Positions 8,319 to 15,879 are shown, counted from the first letter of the stretch. The stretch: DNA of 39,631 nucleotides from an uncultured Clostridia bacterium (GCA_947572235.1 CANPBB010000012.1:1-39631); one strand, 5' to 3'. Translations and numbers: made by a program. The notes: generated by a model not told the origin, from the sequence alone.

Positions 8319-9686
8319 ATGGCAGAGAACAGAAGCAAGTACTTAGCCAAGTTCCTGATCCCATCCATCATAGGTGTGGTGCTGTTCATGGTACCGGTCA
8401 AGCATGGTGGGGAGTGGACGATCCTCGTAAAGATTCTGGCGGACTTCATTGGAACTGCCTTGGGAGGCGTTCTCCCGATCCTGTGCGTCCTGATCGTGAC
8501 GGTTTCGGCAGTAATGTCGGTAATCGCCTTATCGAAGCCAAAGTTCATTATGAACAGTCCTATCCTCAAGGACACATTTTCCGCTACGCCGGTGTGGGTT
8601 GTTGTCAGAGTGCTGGGCATGGCGTTCATCTGGCTGACCTATTTGGGGGTGAGCGCCGGGGATGACGCCACAGGTTTCCTGCACATGATCACAGAGGGCG
8701 GCGCTGGCGGCTTTGTGCTGTATGACCTGCTGACAGTCTTGGTCATCATCTTCGCGATTGCTGGACTGCTGCTGCCACTGCTTTTGGACTTCGGCCTGCT
8801 GGAGTTCATCGGTGCGCTGCTGACCAAGGTGATGCGCCCGCTGTTCAAGATTCCGGGCCGCGCAGCGGTGGACTGTGTTACCTCTTGGATCGGCGACGGG
8901 ACCTTGGGCGTCATGCTTACCTGCAACCAGTATGAGGGAGGATACTATTCCGCCCGTGAGGCATCAATTATCGCGACCACATTCTCGGCCGTGTCCATTA
9001 CGTTCAGCATCGTTGTGCTGGCGCAGGTGGACCTGATGGAATACTTTGGGCTGTACTACTTGGTCATCTGCTTGGTGGGTATCGTCTGCGCCGTTATTCT
9101 GCCAAGGATCCCGCCCCTGTCCATGAAAAAGGATACATATTTGGTCGAGGGCCGGGCTATGCCGGAGACAGTCCCCTCTCAGTACAAGAACTCCGTGGAT
9201 TACGGCTTGGATCTGGCGATTAAGCGTGTGTCGGATCACAAGGGTGCCGGCCAGTTCCTTACTAACGGCCTAAAGAACGCGGCGGGCATGTGGTTCGGTG
9301 TGCTGCCGACAGTTATGACCGTCGGTACGATAGCACTGTTGCTGGCAAATAATACGCCTATTTTCGATATCTTGGGCAAGCCTTTCGTACCCCTTCTGAA
9401 CTTGCTCCAAGTACCGGAAGCTGTCGAGGCCTCCAAGACAATGATTGTTGGTTTTACTGATATGCTTACACCTGCCATCATTGCATCGGAGGGGATCGCC
9501 AGTGCCATGACCCGGTTCATCGTCGCGGTAACTTCCGTTACTCAGCTGATTTACCTGTCTGAGGTGGGTGGTCTGATCTTGGCCTCCAAGCTGCCTGTGA
9601 AGTTCTGGGAGCTGGTGGTTCTGTTCCTTGAGAGAACCATCATCAGCCTTCTCATCGTCTGCCCGATTGCGCATCTGATCTTTTAA
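8319..9686 (+). CDS. YjiH family nucleoside-recognition (Gate) membrane protein
   Basis: This 455-residue polytopic protein has about ten hydrophobic segments. It matches the YjiH group of proteins with the nucleoside recognition Gate domain: an N-terminal FLIPSIIGVVLFMVPVKHGG, a central VDCVTSWIGDGTLGVMLTCN that is highly characteristic, YYSAREASIIATTFSAVSIT, and a C-terminal MIVGFTDMLTPAIIASEGI. The family is presumed to move a small solute across the membrane, but the substrate is not established. The ATG has AAAGGTGG 7 nt upstream. It stands alone between decayed sequence and a long inverted repeat. Its codon usage looks slightly less GC-biased than the dxs or tyrS regions. Confidence 0.85.
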   Translation: MAENRSKYLAKFLIPSIIGVVLFMVPVKHGGEWTILVKILADFIGTALGGVLPILCVLIVTVSAVMSVIALSKPKFIMNSPILKDTFSATPVWVVVRVLGMAFIWLTYLGVSAGDDATGFLHMITEGGAGGFVLYDLLTVLVIIFAIAGLLLPLLLDFGLLEFIGALLTKVMRPLFKIPGRAAVDCVTSWIGDGTLGVMLTCNQYEGGYYSAREASIIATTFSAVSITFSIVVLAQVDLMEYFGLYYLVICLVGIVCAVILPRIPPLSMKKDTYLVEGRAMPETVPSQYKNSVDYGLDLAIKRVSDHKGAGQFLTNGLKNAAGMWFGVLPTVMTVGTIALLLANNTPIFDILGKPFVPLLNLLQVPEAVEASKTMIVGFTDMLTPAIIASEGIASAMTRFIVAVTSVTQLIYLSEVGGLILASKLPVKFWELVVLFLERTIISLLIVCPIAHLIF

Positions 9687-9748
9687 CAGCGGAGAAATCT
9701 TTCGGTGCTTCTTTAGCCGTAGATTTCGCCATAATATAGTAAAAAATT

Positions 9749-9804
9749 AAGGGAGGAGCTGGTTATAGTCCTGTAACGGAAGGACTGTAACCAGCTCCTC
9801 CCTT
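9749..9804. repeat. Long near-perfect 24-bp hairpin
   Basis: Positions 9749-9772 are the reverse complement of 9781-9804 with a single G-T wobble, around an 8-nt loop. The stem is too long for an ordinary terminator and no T-run follows. It begins about 60 bp after the YjiH-like gene. It may be a bidirectional terminator, a processing signal, or a small repeat element. Confidence 0.8.
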
Positions 9805-10011
9805 GATCTGCCGGTGCAACGAAGCCCAAATAGCAACAAGGCATTTTCCGGAAGGGAGATGGCCTTGCAAAGGAAGCCGCTGAGGAGGTACTCCGATAGC
9901 ATCAAAGGCCGGATGCGGTAATTCATAGAAAATTTCCTGAAATATATGGTAAAAGCGTGGGATAATAATAAAACGCTAATAAATCAGCACAAAAAAAGGG
10001 AGGGACCAGCT
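9805..10011. other. Intergenic stretch without recognisable gene
   Basis: About 200 bp following the long hairpin hold only short open frames. Sequence near 9946-9990 is A-rich and leads up to the ribosome binding site of the broken small membrane gene. I see no promoter of good quality. Confidence 0.3.
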
Positions 10012-10259
10012 GTGTTCAGTCGAGCCAAGAGATTTATCTGCTCAGAGAAGGCCGTGCCCACTGCCAACATATTGATGATTGCGGCCGCTGTGATAAGAGG
10101 AACCTGTTGTCTGTCGCCGTCTGTTCACTGCTGCCGGCCTACCAGCTCTATTGGCGCAAGTACACGAAGTACAAGTCCCATAAGCTGGCCTGCGTCTTGT
10201 TCAGTGCGTGTATTTTAGTGCTGATTGTGGTGAATATTGCGATATTTTTGCGGAAATAG
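10012..10259 (+). pseudogene. Frameshifted small membrane protein gene
   Basis: A GTG at 10012 follows a strong AGGGAGGG site and opens a frame reading FSRAKRFICSEKAVPTANIL. Near 10095 the sensible reading moves to another frame, giving NLLSVAVCSLLPAYQLYWRK, then HKLACVLFSACILVLIVVNI and a stop at 10257-10259. The two halves together would make a roughly 80-residue protein with two membrane segments separated by a basic loop. A single indel is the simplest explanation, either a true mutation or a base error. I do not recognise the family. Confidence 0.5.
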
Positions 10260-10285
10260 CCCTGCGTGTCACCTGTTAGGGAACA

Positions 10286-10340
10286 GGACGGCTCATAAAA
10301 CATAAAGACAGCCGTCCTTAAAAAAGCGGCTGTCTTTTTC
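10286..10340. terminator. Terminator with an overlapping alternative hairpin
   Basis: AAAGACAGCCG (10305-10315) pairs with CGGCTGTCTTT (10328-10338) and runs into a T tract: a good terminator for rightward transcription and, by its A tract, usable leftward too. An upstream AGGACGGCT (10286-10294) can instead pair with AGCCGTCCT (10311-10319). The two stems share bases and exclude each other. Confidence 0.75.
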
Positions 10341-10348
10341 TGTTGGCA

Positions 10349-10711
10349 CTATCTATCAGTCCAAGCGTCGAACCGCTCCGAAACCTGAGGATCGTAGAGG
10401 GGACAACCAAAGTTAATCAGGATATCCATCAACCGGTTCATGTCATCCCCGCTGACACCGTAGCAGTCGATGCGCACTGTCTGCGGCGTGGTAGTGATCT
10501 GGAACGCACCGCCGCCAAGATTCTCGTAGTCAGTGGAGGAGATCGCGTCCCAGTGGGAGAAGGCGGCGGCGATCCTCTGGAGGATGTCCCCAATTGGCAG
10601 CTCCTCTAACTCCGGCAGTGCTTCGCCGTCGCAGCAGGCCGCTGTATAGACCTTATCGTGATTATGAGTTGCGCCTTCCCTGTAGCGCCAGAAGTTTAAG
10701 TCATAGCTCAT
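10349..10711 (-). CDS. Hypothetical conserved protein, 120 residues
   Basis: The leftward frame encodes a soluble, acidic protein beginning MSYDLNFWRY and containing ISSTDYENLGGGAFQITTTP and RIDCYGVSGDDMNRLMDILI. The composition and codon use look like a real gene, and the start is preceded by a CAGAGG-type site on the minus strand. The pattern (MSYDL start, small alpha/beta protein) recalls standalone cytoplasmic proteins of unknown role, sometimes found among immunity-type genes, but I cannot name a family. It ends against the hairpins at 10286-10340. Confidence 0.65.
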   Translation of the reverse strand: MSYDLNFWRYREGATHNHDKVYTAACCDGEALPELEELPIGDILQRIAAAFSHWDAISSTDYENLGGGAFQITTTPQTVRIDCYGVSGDDMNRLMDILINFGCPLYDPQVSERFDAWTDR

Positions 10712-10731
10712 GGAAAAACCTCTGATCCTCA

Positions 10732-11146
10732 GTTAATGGCGCCATTCTACACCATTTCAGCATCGAAGTCAAGAATGGCTGGAAATGCGGTGGTAGGTGT
10801 GGTATTATCTGGGCAGAGGACTATGATGTCCCGCGGCTTTGGGACAACTTCGCCGCCCGTCTCCGCCGGGACGGCTTGGAGGCGGTGATCCGGGAGATTG
10901 CCAGAGTGCAAGATCACCGTCACCAGCAGTCGTCCTGCGGACTTGGATGCGGACAGTCCCATAGAGGACTTTTCCAAGGGAGAGCGGAGCTTGTTTATCT
11001 GCCGCATTCTTGTCCCCGTCAGCGGGAGCGCCCGGACCCAAGGCGAGGCGTATCTGGAGGCCCTGCGGGAGAATCGGATCAAGTGTACATGCTGGACGTC
11101 TGTCATAGACCTATCGCAGTATGCGGCGGCGGACCGGGAGAAGTAG
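10732..11146 (+). pseudogene. Frameshifted unidentified gene
   Basis: A first frame reads GIIWAEDYDVPRLWDNFAAR and on to LRRDGLEAVIREIARVQ. Near 10905 it becomes nonsense, while the next frame continues protein-like with ITVTSSRPADLDADSPIEDF and later LEALRENRIKCTCW, ending at a stop at 11144-11146. The combined product of about 135 residues lacks a clear start and ribosome binding site. The family is unknown to me. The open frame offset by one base across 11100-11223 is a shadow. Confidence 0.45.
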
Positions 11147-11235
11147 GAGGGCTGCCGGCTTTGGATGGACGTTCACCGGATGACCGGACAGGGAAGTACG
11201 TGGCTAAGTGGCGGGACTGGTAAAAAATCTCTCAA

Positions 11236-11347
11236 CAAAAGCGCCCCTATGAAAGGGCGTTGTTCTAAGAAGCTATGTAGGGGTGGATATTGTCCGCCCC
11301 TACATAGTTTTCTTATCGCAACGCTCCGCTCAGCAGGGCGCTTTGTG
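11236..11347. repeat. MITE-like 112-bp inverted-repeat element
   Basis: The outer ends (CAAAAGCGCCCC at 11236 and GGGCGCTTTGTG at 11336-11347) are near-perfect inverted repeats. Inside them lie further inverted segments (GGGCGTTG/CAACGC) and a central hairpin with arms CTATGTAGGGG and CCCCTACATAG. The whole element folds into one long interrupted hairpin. Central GTAGGGGCGGA-type sequences recur as dispersed intergenic repeats in Oscillospiraceae genomes, as far as I recall. It has no coding capacity. Confidence 0.7.
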
Positions 11348-11362
11348 CATAGTAAAATCGTT

Positions 11363-12289
11363 TTACACGTCCAAAAGTCCCATGATGGCGATTCCAACCA
11401 CCACCAAGGCGATCATGGCGTAGTGCTTCCAAGAGAGCTTCTCCCTCAGGAAAATCCGGCTCCACAGCACCGAGGCGGCACAGTAGGAGGAGATGATAGG
11501 GGCGGACATGGCAAAGTGGGTGGTGTCCGCGATGGCGTAGATATAGGCCAGCTGACCGGCGGTTTCGCAGACAGCGCCAATGTACTTGGGGGCTTCCATC
11601 TTGGGAATCAGGCGGTCCTTCTTGATCAGCACCACATAGATGAAGCAGACCACGGCGGCAAAAAGAAAGGTCAGCTCATAGGCCACATTACAGCTGGCCT
11701 CGTGGTTCTCCACCACGCCCTCCAGCATGTCCAATACCCGGTTGTCAGCGAAAGTCCCGGCTGCGTCTAAGATGCAGTAGGCTACCGGCATGGCCAAGGC
11801 CAGAAAGCTCTTGGCGTACTTGTAGTTCCCCGCCTTCTGTCGGGCGGCCCGAAGATCGTTGTCCTCCAAGGAGTCCACCACGCCTAAACCAATAGCGCCT
11901 ACACAGACCAGAGCGATAGCAAAGAGGGCCAAGGGGGAGTAGTCCTCCGCTCCCACAAAAATCAGTGTCAGAACCGCGGTCAACGCCCCAGAGGAGTTGC
12001 AGATGGGGGAGGAGATAGAGAGCTCAATGTACCGAAGACCGATATAGCCCAAGGTCATAGAGCCGATGTACAGAAGGGAAACAGGCAGATAGGTAAGGAT
12101 GATACTCAGATTGATGGTAACGCCGTTAATAAACACCTCGACACTGGCGTGAATACCCATGACGATACCCACCGCCATAACCATCTTCAGATGACTCAGC
12201 CGGTCAGAGGCGTCCCGGCACCCGATCTTGGAAAACAGGTCGGAGCCGCTCCAGCAGAGCAGGGCGATGAGGGAAAGCCAAAACCACAT
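11363..12289 (-). CDS. EamA/DMT family transporter
   Basis: The 308-residue protein has ten hydrophobic segments in two similar halves, as expected for drug/metabolite transporters of the EamA type. The first half begins MWFWLSLIALLCWSGSDLFS and contains YIGSMTLGYIGLRYIELSIS, with SPICNSSGALTAVL at the usual loop. The second half contains SFLALAMPVAYCILDAAGTF and ends in LREKLSWKHYAMIALVVVG, a typical DMT tail. The start ATG at 12289 follows AAGGAGA on the minus strand. It is a single gene next to an inverted-repeat element; the exported or imported metabolite is unknown. Confidence 0.85.
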   Translation of the reverse strand: MWFWLSLIALLCWSGSDLFSKIGCRDASDRLSHLKMVMAVGIVMGIHASVEVFINGVTINLSIILTYLPVSLLYIGSMTLGYIGLRYIELSISSPICNSSGALTAVLTLIFVGAEDYSPLALFAIALVCVGAIGLGVVDSLEDNDLRAARQKAGNYKYAKSFLALAMPVAYCILDAAGTFADNRVLDMLEGVVENHEASCNVAYELTFLFAAVVCFIYVVLIKKDRLIPKMEAPKYIGAVCETAGQLAYIYAIADTTHFAMSAPIISSYCAASVLWSRIFLREKLSWKHYAMIALVVVGIAIMGLLDV

Positions 12290-12508
12290 ATGGAATTTTC
12301 TCCTTTTTCACACAGATTTTTTGAAATTTGGGGGACTTTTCAAAAAATCCGGTCCGGCGGCGGACGCCGGCGGTAGTAGCGATTGGGCATATGTCACCTT
12401 TCCAGATATTTTTAGCGTGGAGCGCGGAGGTGCTGCAGAGGGATCGGCGGCTATAGTATAGCTATACTATAATGGAGGCGATCAATTCCAATTTGAGGAA
12501 GTTTCATT
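12290..12508. other. Divergent control region
   Basis: The region separates the EamA transporter gene from the broken cbrC gene. It contains a T-rich stretch near 12300-12345, GC-rich sequence without features, and the palindromic promoter element listed separately. Confidence 0.4.
12452..12471. promoter_or_regulatory. Perfect 20-bp palindrome overlapping a -10 element
   Basis: TATAGTATAG (12452-12461) is followed directly by its reverse complement CTATACTATA (12462-12471). TATACT and the following TATAAT can serve as -10 elements for the cbrC gene 35-40 bp downstream. Because the element is symmetrical, TATACT also reads leftward. A dimeric repressor site is likely; the repressor is unknown. 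Confidence 0.55.
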
Positions 12509-13019
12509 ATGCTGCCACATTTTCGTTATCATCCCGACCCGCTGGCTGCCGGAGCTGTTCAGGAGCTGGGGAGCCGGTGCGGTGCCCCTGCTGCGGGGAG
12601 GAAACCCCGGTGGTCTATCGGGGGCCCTTTTATGCCATTGAGGAGGCAAATAACCTCTGTCCCAAGTGTACTGCAAGCGGGGCTGCGGCGGAGAAGTTTG
12701 ACGGGGAGTTTCAGGACCGGGAGTCTGTGGATGAGGTGTCAGACCCCGCTGAATTGGACGAGCTGGTCCGGCGGACGCCCGGGTATCGGGGGTGGCAGCA
12801 GGAGTATTGGCGGGGTCACTGTGACGACTTCTGCGCATTTTTGAGGGCCGTCGGGTATGCGGAGCTGGAGGCGCTGGGTGTGCTGGAGGAGGTTATGGAG
12901 GACTTGGAGGACTGGCAGAGGGAGGGATCCGGGATCTGGAGAAGGGCGGGGATGTCCAAGGGTATCTGTTCCGATGCCTCCGCTGCGGGCGGCATCTGCT
13001 GCAAACCGACTATGATTGA
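12509..13019 (+). pseudogene. cbrC family (UPF0167) gene with two frameshifts
   Basis: An ATG at 12509 after GAGGAAG opens MLPHFRYHPDPLAAGAVQEL, the characteristic start of CbrC-like proteins. Near 12580 the reading moves one frame to CPCCGEETPVVYRGPFYAIE, then LCPKCTASGAAAEKFDGEF and RTPGYRGWQQEYWRGHC, all family hallmarks including paired cysteines. Near 12935 it moves again to GDVQGYLFRCLRCGRHLLQT and stops at 13017-13019. Reassembled, the protein would be about 170 residues, close to family size. Two separate shifts argue for true inactivation rather than a single base error. CbrC proteins have been linked to colicin tolerance in E. coli, but their function is unclear. Confidence 0.75.
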
Positions 13020-13023
13020 GCTT

Positions 13024-13065
13024 TTGTTGATCGGGCGGCCGCTTGGTTTGGCGGCCGATTGTTTT
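13024..13065 (+). terminator. Probable terminator after cbrC
   Basis: The GC-rich segment containing CGGCCG twice, separated by TTGGTTTGG, is followed by ATTG and TTTTTT. It lies at the end of the broken cbrC gene and abuts the end of the convergent PLP enzyme gene. Confidence 0.6.
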
Positions 13066-14364
13066 TTAGGAAATTCGCAGTTGCTCCTCGCTGACCAAGC
13101 CGGCCTCAGCCATCTTTTGCAGGCTCATGAGGATGCCCGTCTTGGCGTGGTACCAAGTGAGGCCGCCTTGGAAGTAGACGGCGTAGGGGGGGCGGATGGG
13201 GCCGTCGGCGCTGAGCTCGATACTGCTGCCTTGGACGAAAGCCCCCGCCGCCATGATCACGTCGTCGTCGTAGCCGGGCATGGCCCAAGGCTCCGGGGTG
13301 ACATAGCTGTCCACCGGAGCGGCCTGCTGGATGCCCTTGCAGAAGGCCACCATGGCCTCGCGGCTGCCTAAGGACACCGCTTGGATGATGTCGTGGCGGT
13401 CCTCGGAGGCGGTGGGGACACAGGGGTAGCCTAAGCTTTCATAGATATTGGCGGCAAAAACCGCGCCCTTCAGGGCCCCGGCAGTGACAGTGGGAGCGAG
13501 GAAAAAGCCCTGAAACAGAGCGGGCATCAGTCCCAGATTGGCGCCTACCTCTTGGCCTAAGCCAGGGGCGGAGAGACGATAGGCGCAGCGGTCCACGCAG
13601 GCTTTGGTGCCGCAGATATAGCCGCCGATGGGGGCCAAACCACCGCCGGGGTTTTTGATGAGACTGCCCACCACCATGTCGGCACCCACGTCCGACGGTT
13701 CCGTCAGCTCTGCAAACTCGCCGTAGCAGTTGTCTACCATCACCAGCACATCCGGCTTGACGCCCTTGCAGAAGGCGATGAGCTTCCCGATCTCCTCCAC
13801 GGAGTAAGAGGGGCGTGTGGCGTAGCCCTTGGAGCGCTGGATGGTGATAAGCTTGGTCGTGCTGCCAATAGCAGCACGGATGGCGTCGTAGTCGAAGGTA
13901 CCGTCAGATAGCAGGTCCACCTGCCGGTAGGTAACGCCGTACTCGGCCAGAGAGCAGGGGGAGGGACGGATGCCTATGACCTCCTGCAGGGTGTCATAGG
14001 GGGCGCCCACAGGGGAGAGAAGCTCGTCCCCGGGGAGCAGATTGGCGCTGAGGGCCACGGTGAGGGCGTGGGTGCCGCAGGTAATCTGGGGGCGGACTAA
14101 GGCCGCCTCTGTGTGAAACACATCGGCGTAGACCTGCTCCAGCTTCTCCCGGCCCACGTCGTTGTAGCCGTAGCCAGTGGTGGCGGCGAAACAGGCCGCG
14201 TCCACCCGGTTTTTCTGGAAGGCGGCAAGAACCTTGGCTTGGTTGTACTCCGCCACGGCGTCGATGGCGACGAAGCGGCTGGTGAGCCGGGTGAGAACAG
14301 CCTCACCGTATTCGTATACGGCCCGAGAGAGGCCGAGGGCTTCATACATAGTCTGCAAATCCAT
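13066..14364 (-). CDS. Methionine gamma-lyase family (YnbB/aluminium resistance-type) PLP protein
   Basis: This 432-residue PLP-dependent fold type I protein belongs to the YnbB group annotated as methionine gamma-lyase or aluminium resistance family. It shows FAATTGYGYNDVGREKLEQV, RPQITCGTHALTVALSANLL (cofactor-phosphate region), DVLVMVDNCYGEF with the pyridine-binding aspartate, and SLIKNPGGGLAPIGGYI, whose lysine should bind PLP. The C-terminal SYVTPEPWAMPGYDDDVIMA and RPPYAVYFQGGLTWYHAKTG are subgroup-specific. The reaction is not well established; lyase action on sulfur amino acids is the usual inference. In Bacilli the gene is often near glnR/glnA, which is not the case here. It diverges from the OLE RNA promoter. 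Confidence 0.88.
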   Translation of the reverse strand: MDLQTMYEALGLSRAVYEYGEAVLTRLTSRFVAIDAVAEYNQAKVLAAFQKNRVDAACFAATTGYGYNDVGREKLEQVYADVFHTEAALVRPQITCGTHALTVALSANLLPGDELLSPVGAPYDTLQEVIGIRPSPCSLAEYGVTYRQVDLLSDGTFDYDAIRAAIGSTTKLITIQRSKGYATRPSYSVEEIGKLIAFCKGVKPDVLVMVDNCYGEFAELTEPSDVGADMVVGSLIKNPGGGLAPIGGYICGTKACVDRCAYRLSAPGLGQEVGANLGLMPALFQGFFLAPTVTAGALKGAVFAANIYESLGYPCVPTASEDRHDIIQAVSLGSREAMVAFCKGIQQAAPVDSYVTPEPWAMPGYDDDVIMAAGAFVQGSSIELSADGPIRPPYAVYFQGGLTWYHAKTGILMSLQKMAEAGLVSEEQLRIS

Positions 14365-14479
14365 GGAGCAACCAGCTTTCTTTAGAATATGGGAAAATCA
14401 TGGCATAACTGCTTGACATGTTACCATGTTGAAGCCATTTTTTCAACTGTGAATATTCCATTAAAATATACAGAATATC

Positions 14480-14508
14480 TTGTGCTCTGGAAAAAGATGT
14501 GCTATACT
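14480..14508 (+). promoter_or_regulatory. Promoter for OLE RNA
   Basis: A -35 TTGTGC (14480-14485) and -10 TATACT (14503-14508) are spaced by 17 bp, with an extended TGC immediately before the -10. Transcription should start near 14514. The upstream bases are AT-rich, as in a strong promoter. Confidence 0.65.
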
Positions 14509-14513
14509 ATATA

Positions 14514-15150
14514 ACGCTGAGCGGCGGCGCAGTATCCTAGTCAGACCTGCCGGTTCTGAAGAAGGGCCTAAAAATCCTTTTAAGGGCATAGCTGTGAAAC
14601 CCTTGGTGCCTGCTTCTTACGCCCAGTTTGGGGTGGGTGCTGAGTGGAAAGCGCGGATCCCCGCGCTTGCGGGTGTAGGGCGTTCCCCAATGGCATGGGG
14701 AGGACGACCCTGCCCCCGTGGAGACCTGAACTTGTGCACAGGCGTACTCCCTTGTTGGTAACTTCGACCTGTGTACGACTCAGGCTGGAACCCGCGTTGC
14801 GGTGCTACCCGGCCATAGAGCCGTGAACGCTGTGCGCGGAGTAGCCTGCCTTGCGTGAAAAGGCACGGATAGGAGCGTTGAGGCGCATGGTCCCCGGCCA
14901 GGGACAGTGCGTATAGCTCCTTGAAAGTCTTTTTGCAAAAGAGGCTAGGAAACGGTAAGACTGTGGTGGAAAACACCTAGGCTGTCATGTCCTTGGGCAG
15001 ATGGGGGATTGCAGTGCGGACTCAGTGGCAATCGGGTCCCGTGGCCGGCAACGCCGCGGCTGGGCGCTGAAAGGGAAACCACCTGATCGGCAACGAGAGG
15101 CGTGCCTTGGGGAAATCCTACCCGTACCTTAAGCCGTAAGATTTACTCCA
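14514..15150 (+). ncRNA. ole: OLE RNA (ornate, large, extremophilic RNA)
   Basis: About 630 bp carry no credible protein frame yet are GC-rich and full of hairpin-forming segments, such as GCGCGGATCCCCGCGC near 14650 and GGTCCCCGGCCAGGGAC near 14890. The segment lies directly upstream of a small multi-pass membrane protein gene and then dxs-tlyA-nadK-argR-recN. That is the published location of OLE RNA, which Bacillus halodurans and many anaerobic Firmicutes encode between isoprenoid genes and the membrane protein gene oapA. OLE is about 600 nt and forms a membrane ribonucleoprotein. It has its own promoter here. The 3' part near 15070-15115 (GGGAAACCACCTGATCGGC, ACGAGAGGCG) looks like a conserved asymmetric loop. 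RNase P and tmRNA hallmarks are absent. The exact ends are estimates. Confidence 0.8.
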
Positions 15151-15180
15151 TCTGCTGCCGCCGCCTTAGCTTTTTTACAA

Positions 15181-15206
15181 CCGGCTTTCCCAGTTGGGCA
15201 AGCCGG
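15181..15206 (+). terminator. Hairpin between OLE RNA and oapA
   Basis: CCGGCTT (15181-15187) pairs with AAGCCGG (15200-15206) around a 12-nt loop and is followed by ATTTATTT, so termination would be imperfect. It may define the OLE 3' end while letting some transcription continue into oapA and dxs. Confidence 0.6.
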
Positions 15207-15294
15207 ATTTATTTAGAGCCGTATCACTGTTTCAAGCGGAGATATGGACAGAAGCTGTACCCTTTGACCATAATTGAGAGGAGTATTCACCGCT

Positions 15295-15879
15295 TTGGAC
15301 ACACAGGACGACATTCGAAAACCCAAGAACAAGGCCGAGCATAAGCCGGCCAAAAAGCCTAGCCGGTTCAGCTGGCCCATCCGCGTCTTTTTTATCTCCA
15401 TCTGCCTCTCTGCCGCGCTGAGCGTAATCTCCAGCGAGCTCCTCGGCGCCGCCTCTTTAGCCGCCTCCTTTGCCATTTTGGCGGGGTTTATTGGGTTAGG
15501 TATTCTGTTTGACATCATCGGCGTGGCGGTTACCGCCGCCGACGAGAAGCCCTTCCACTCTATGGCCTCCCACCGGGAGCCGGGGGCCAAGGAGGCCCTG
15601 CGGCTGATCCGGGGGGCCGACAAGGTCAGCAGCTTCTGCAATGACGTGGTTGGCGATATCTGTGGCATCGTCAGTGGTACTACCGCGGCGGTGATCGTGG
15701 TGGAGCTCCAGCGTCACCTCTCCGTACAGGGGGTGTTGCTGTCCTTGGCGGTGACGGCTCTGGTCTCCGGTCTCACCATTGGCGGCAAGGCCTTGGGCAA
15801 GACCTTCGCCATGAGCTGCAGCACAAAGGTGGTCTATGCTGTAGGCCGTGTGATCCATGTGTTCTATCGAGAAAAGTAA
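15295..15879 (+). CDS. oapA: OLE-associated membrane protein OapA
   Basis: The gene lies directly between OLE RNA and dxs, the location of oapA in other Firmicutes. The predicted 194-residue protein has a lysine-rich N-terminus (IRKPKNKAEHKPAKKPSRFS) suited to RNA contact. Three or four membrane segments follow: VFFISICLSAALSVISSELL, AASFAILAGFIGLGILFDII, a segment near GIVSGTTAAVIVVEL, and LSLAVTALVSGLTIGGKALG. A conserved-looking soluble loop ADEKPFHSMASHREPGAKEA lies after the second segment. I chose TTG at 15295 because AGAGGAG sits 11 nt upstream; the upstream TTG at 15274 would overlap that site. OapA is needed in B. halodurans for OLE membrane localisation. The name rests on position and topology. 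Confidence 0.78.
   Translation: MDTQDDIRKPKNKAEHKPAKKPSRFSWPIRVFFISICLSAALSVISSELLGAASLAASFAILAGFIGLGILFDIIGVAVTAADEKPFHSMASHREPGAKEALRLIRGADKVSSFCNDVVGDICGIVSGTTAAVIVVELQRHLSVQGVLLSLAVTALVSGLTIGGKALGKTFAMSCSTKVVYAVGRVIHVFYREK

Noticed and set aside
12472..13371. Single long 299-codon rightward frame over cbrC and beyond
   Set aside because: Its first 35 codons and its last ~140 codons are not protein-like; only the middle part belongs to cbrC, and the end is antisense to the PLP enzyme.
14514..15150. RNase P RNA, tmRNA or a group II intron in the large non-coding segment
   Set aside because: The GAGGAAAGTCC and ACAGAA landmarks of RNase P, a tRNA-like tmRNA end with a tag frame, and group II domain V were not found. 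Gene context points to OLE RNA.
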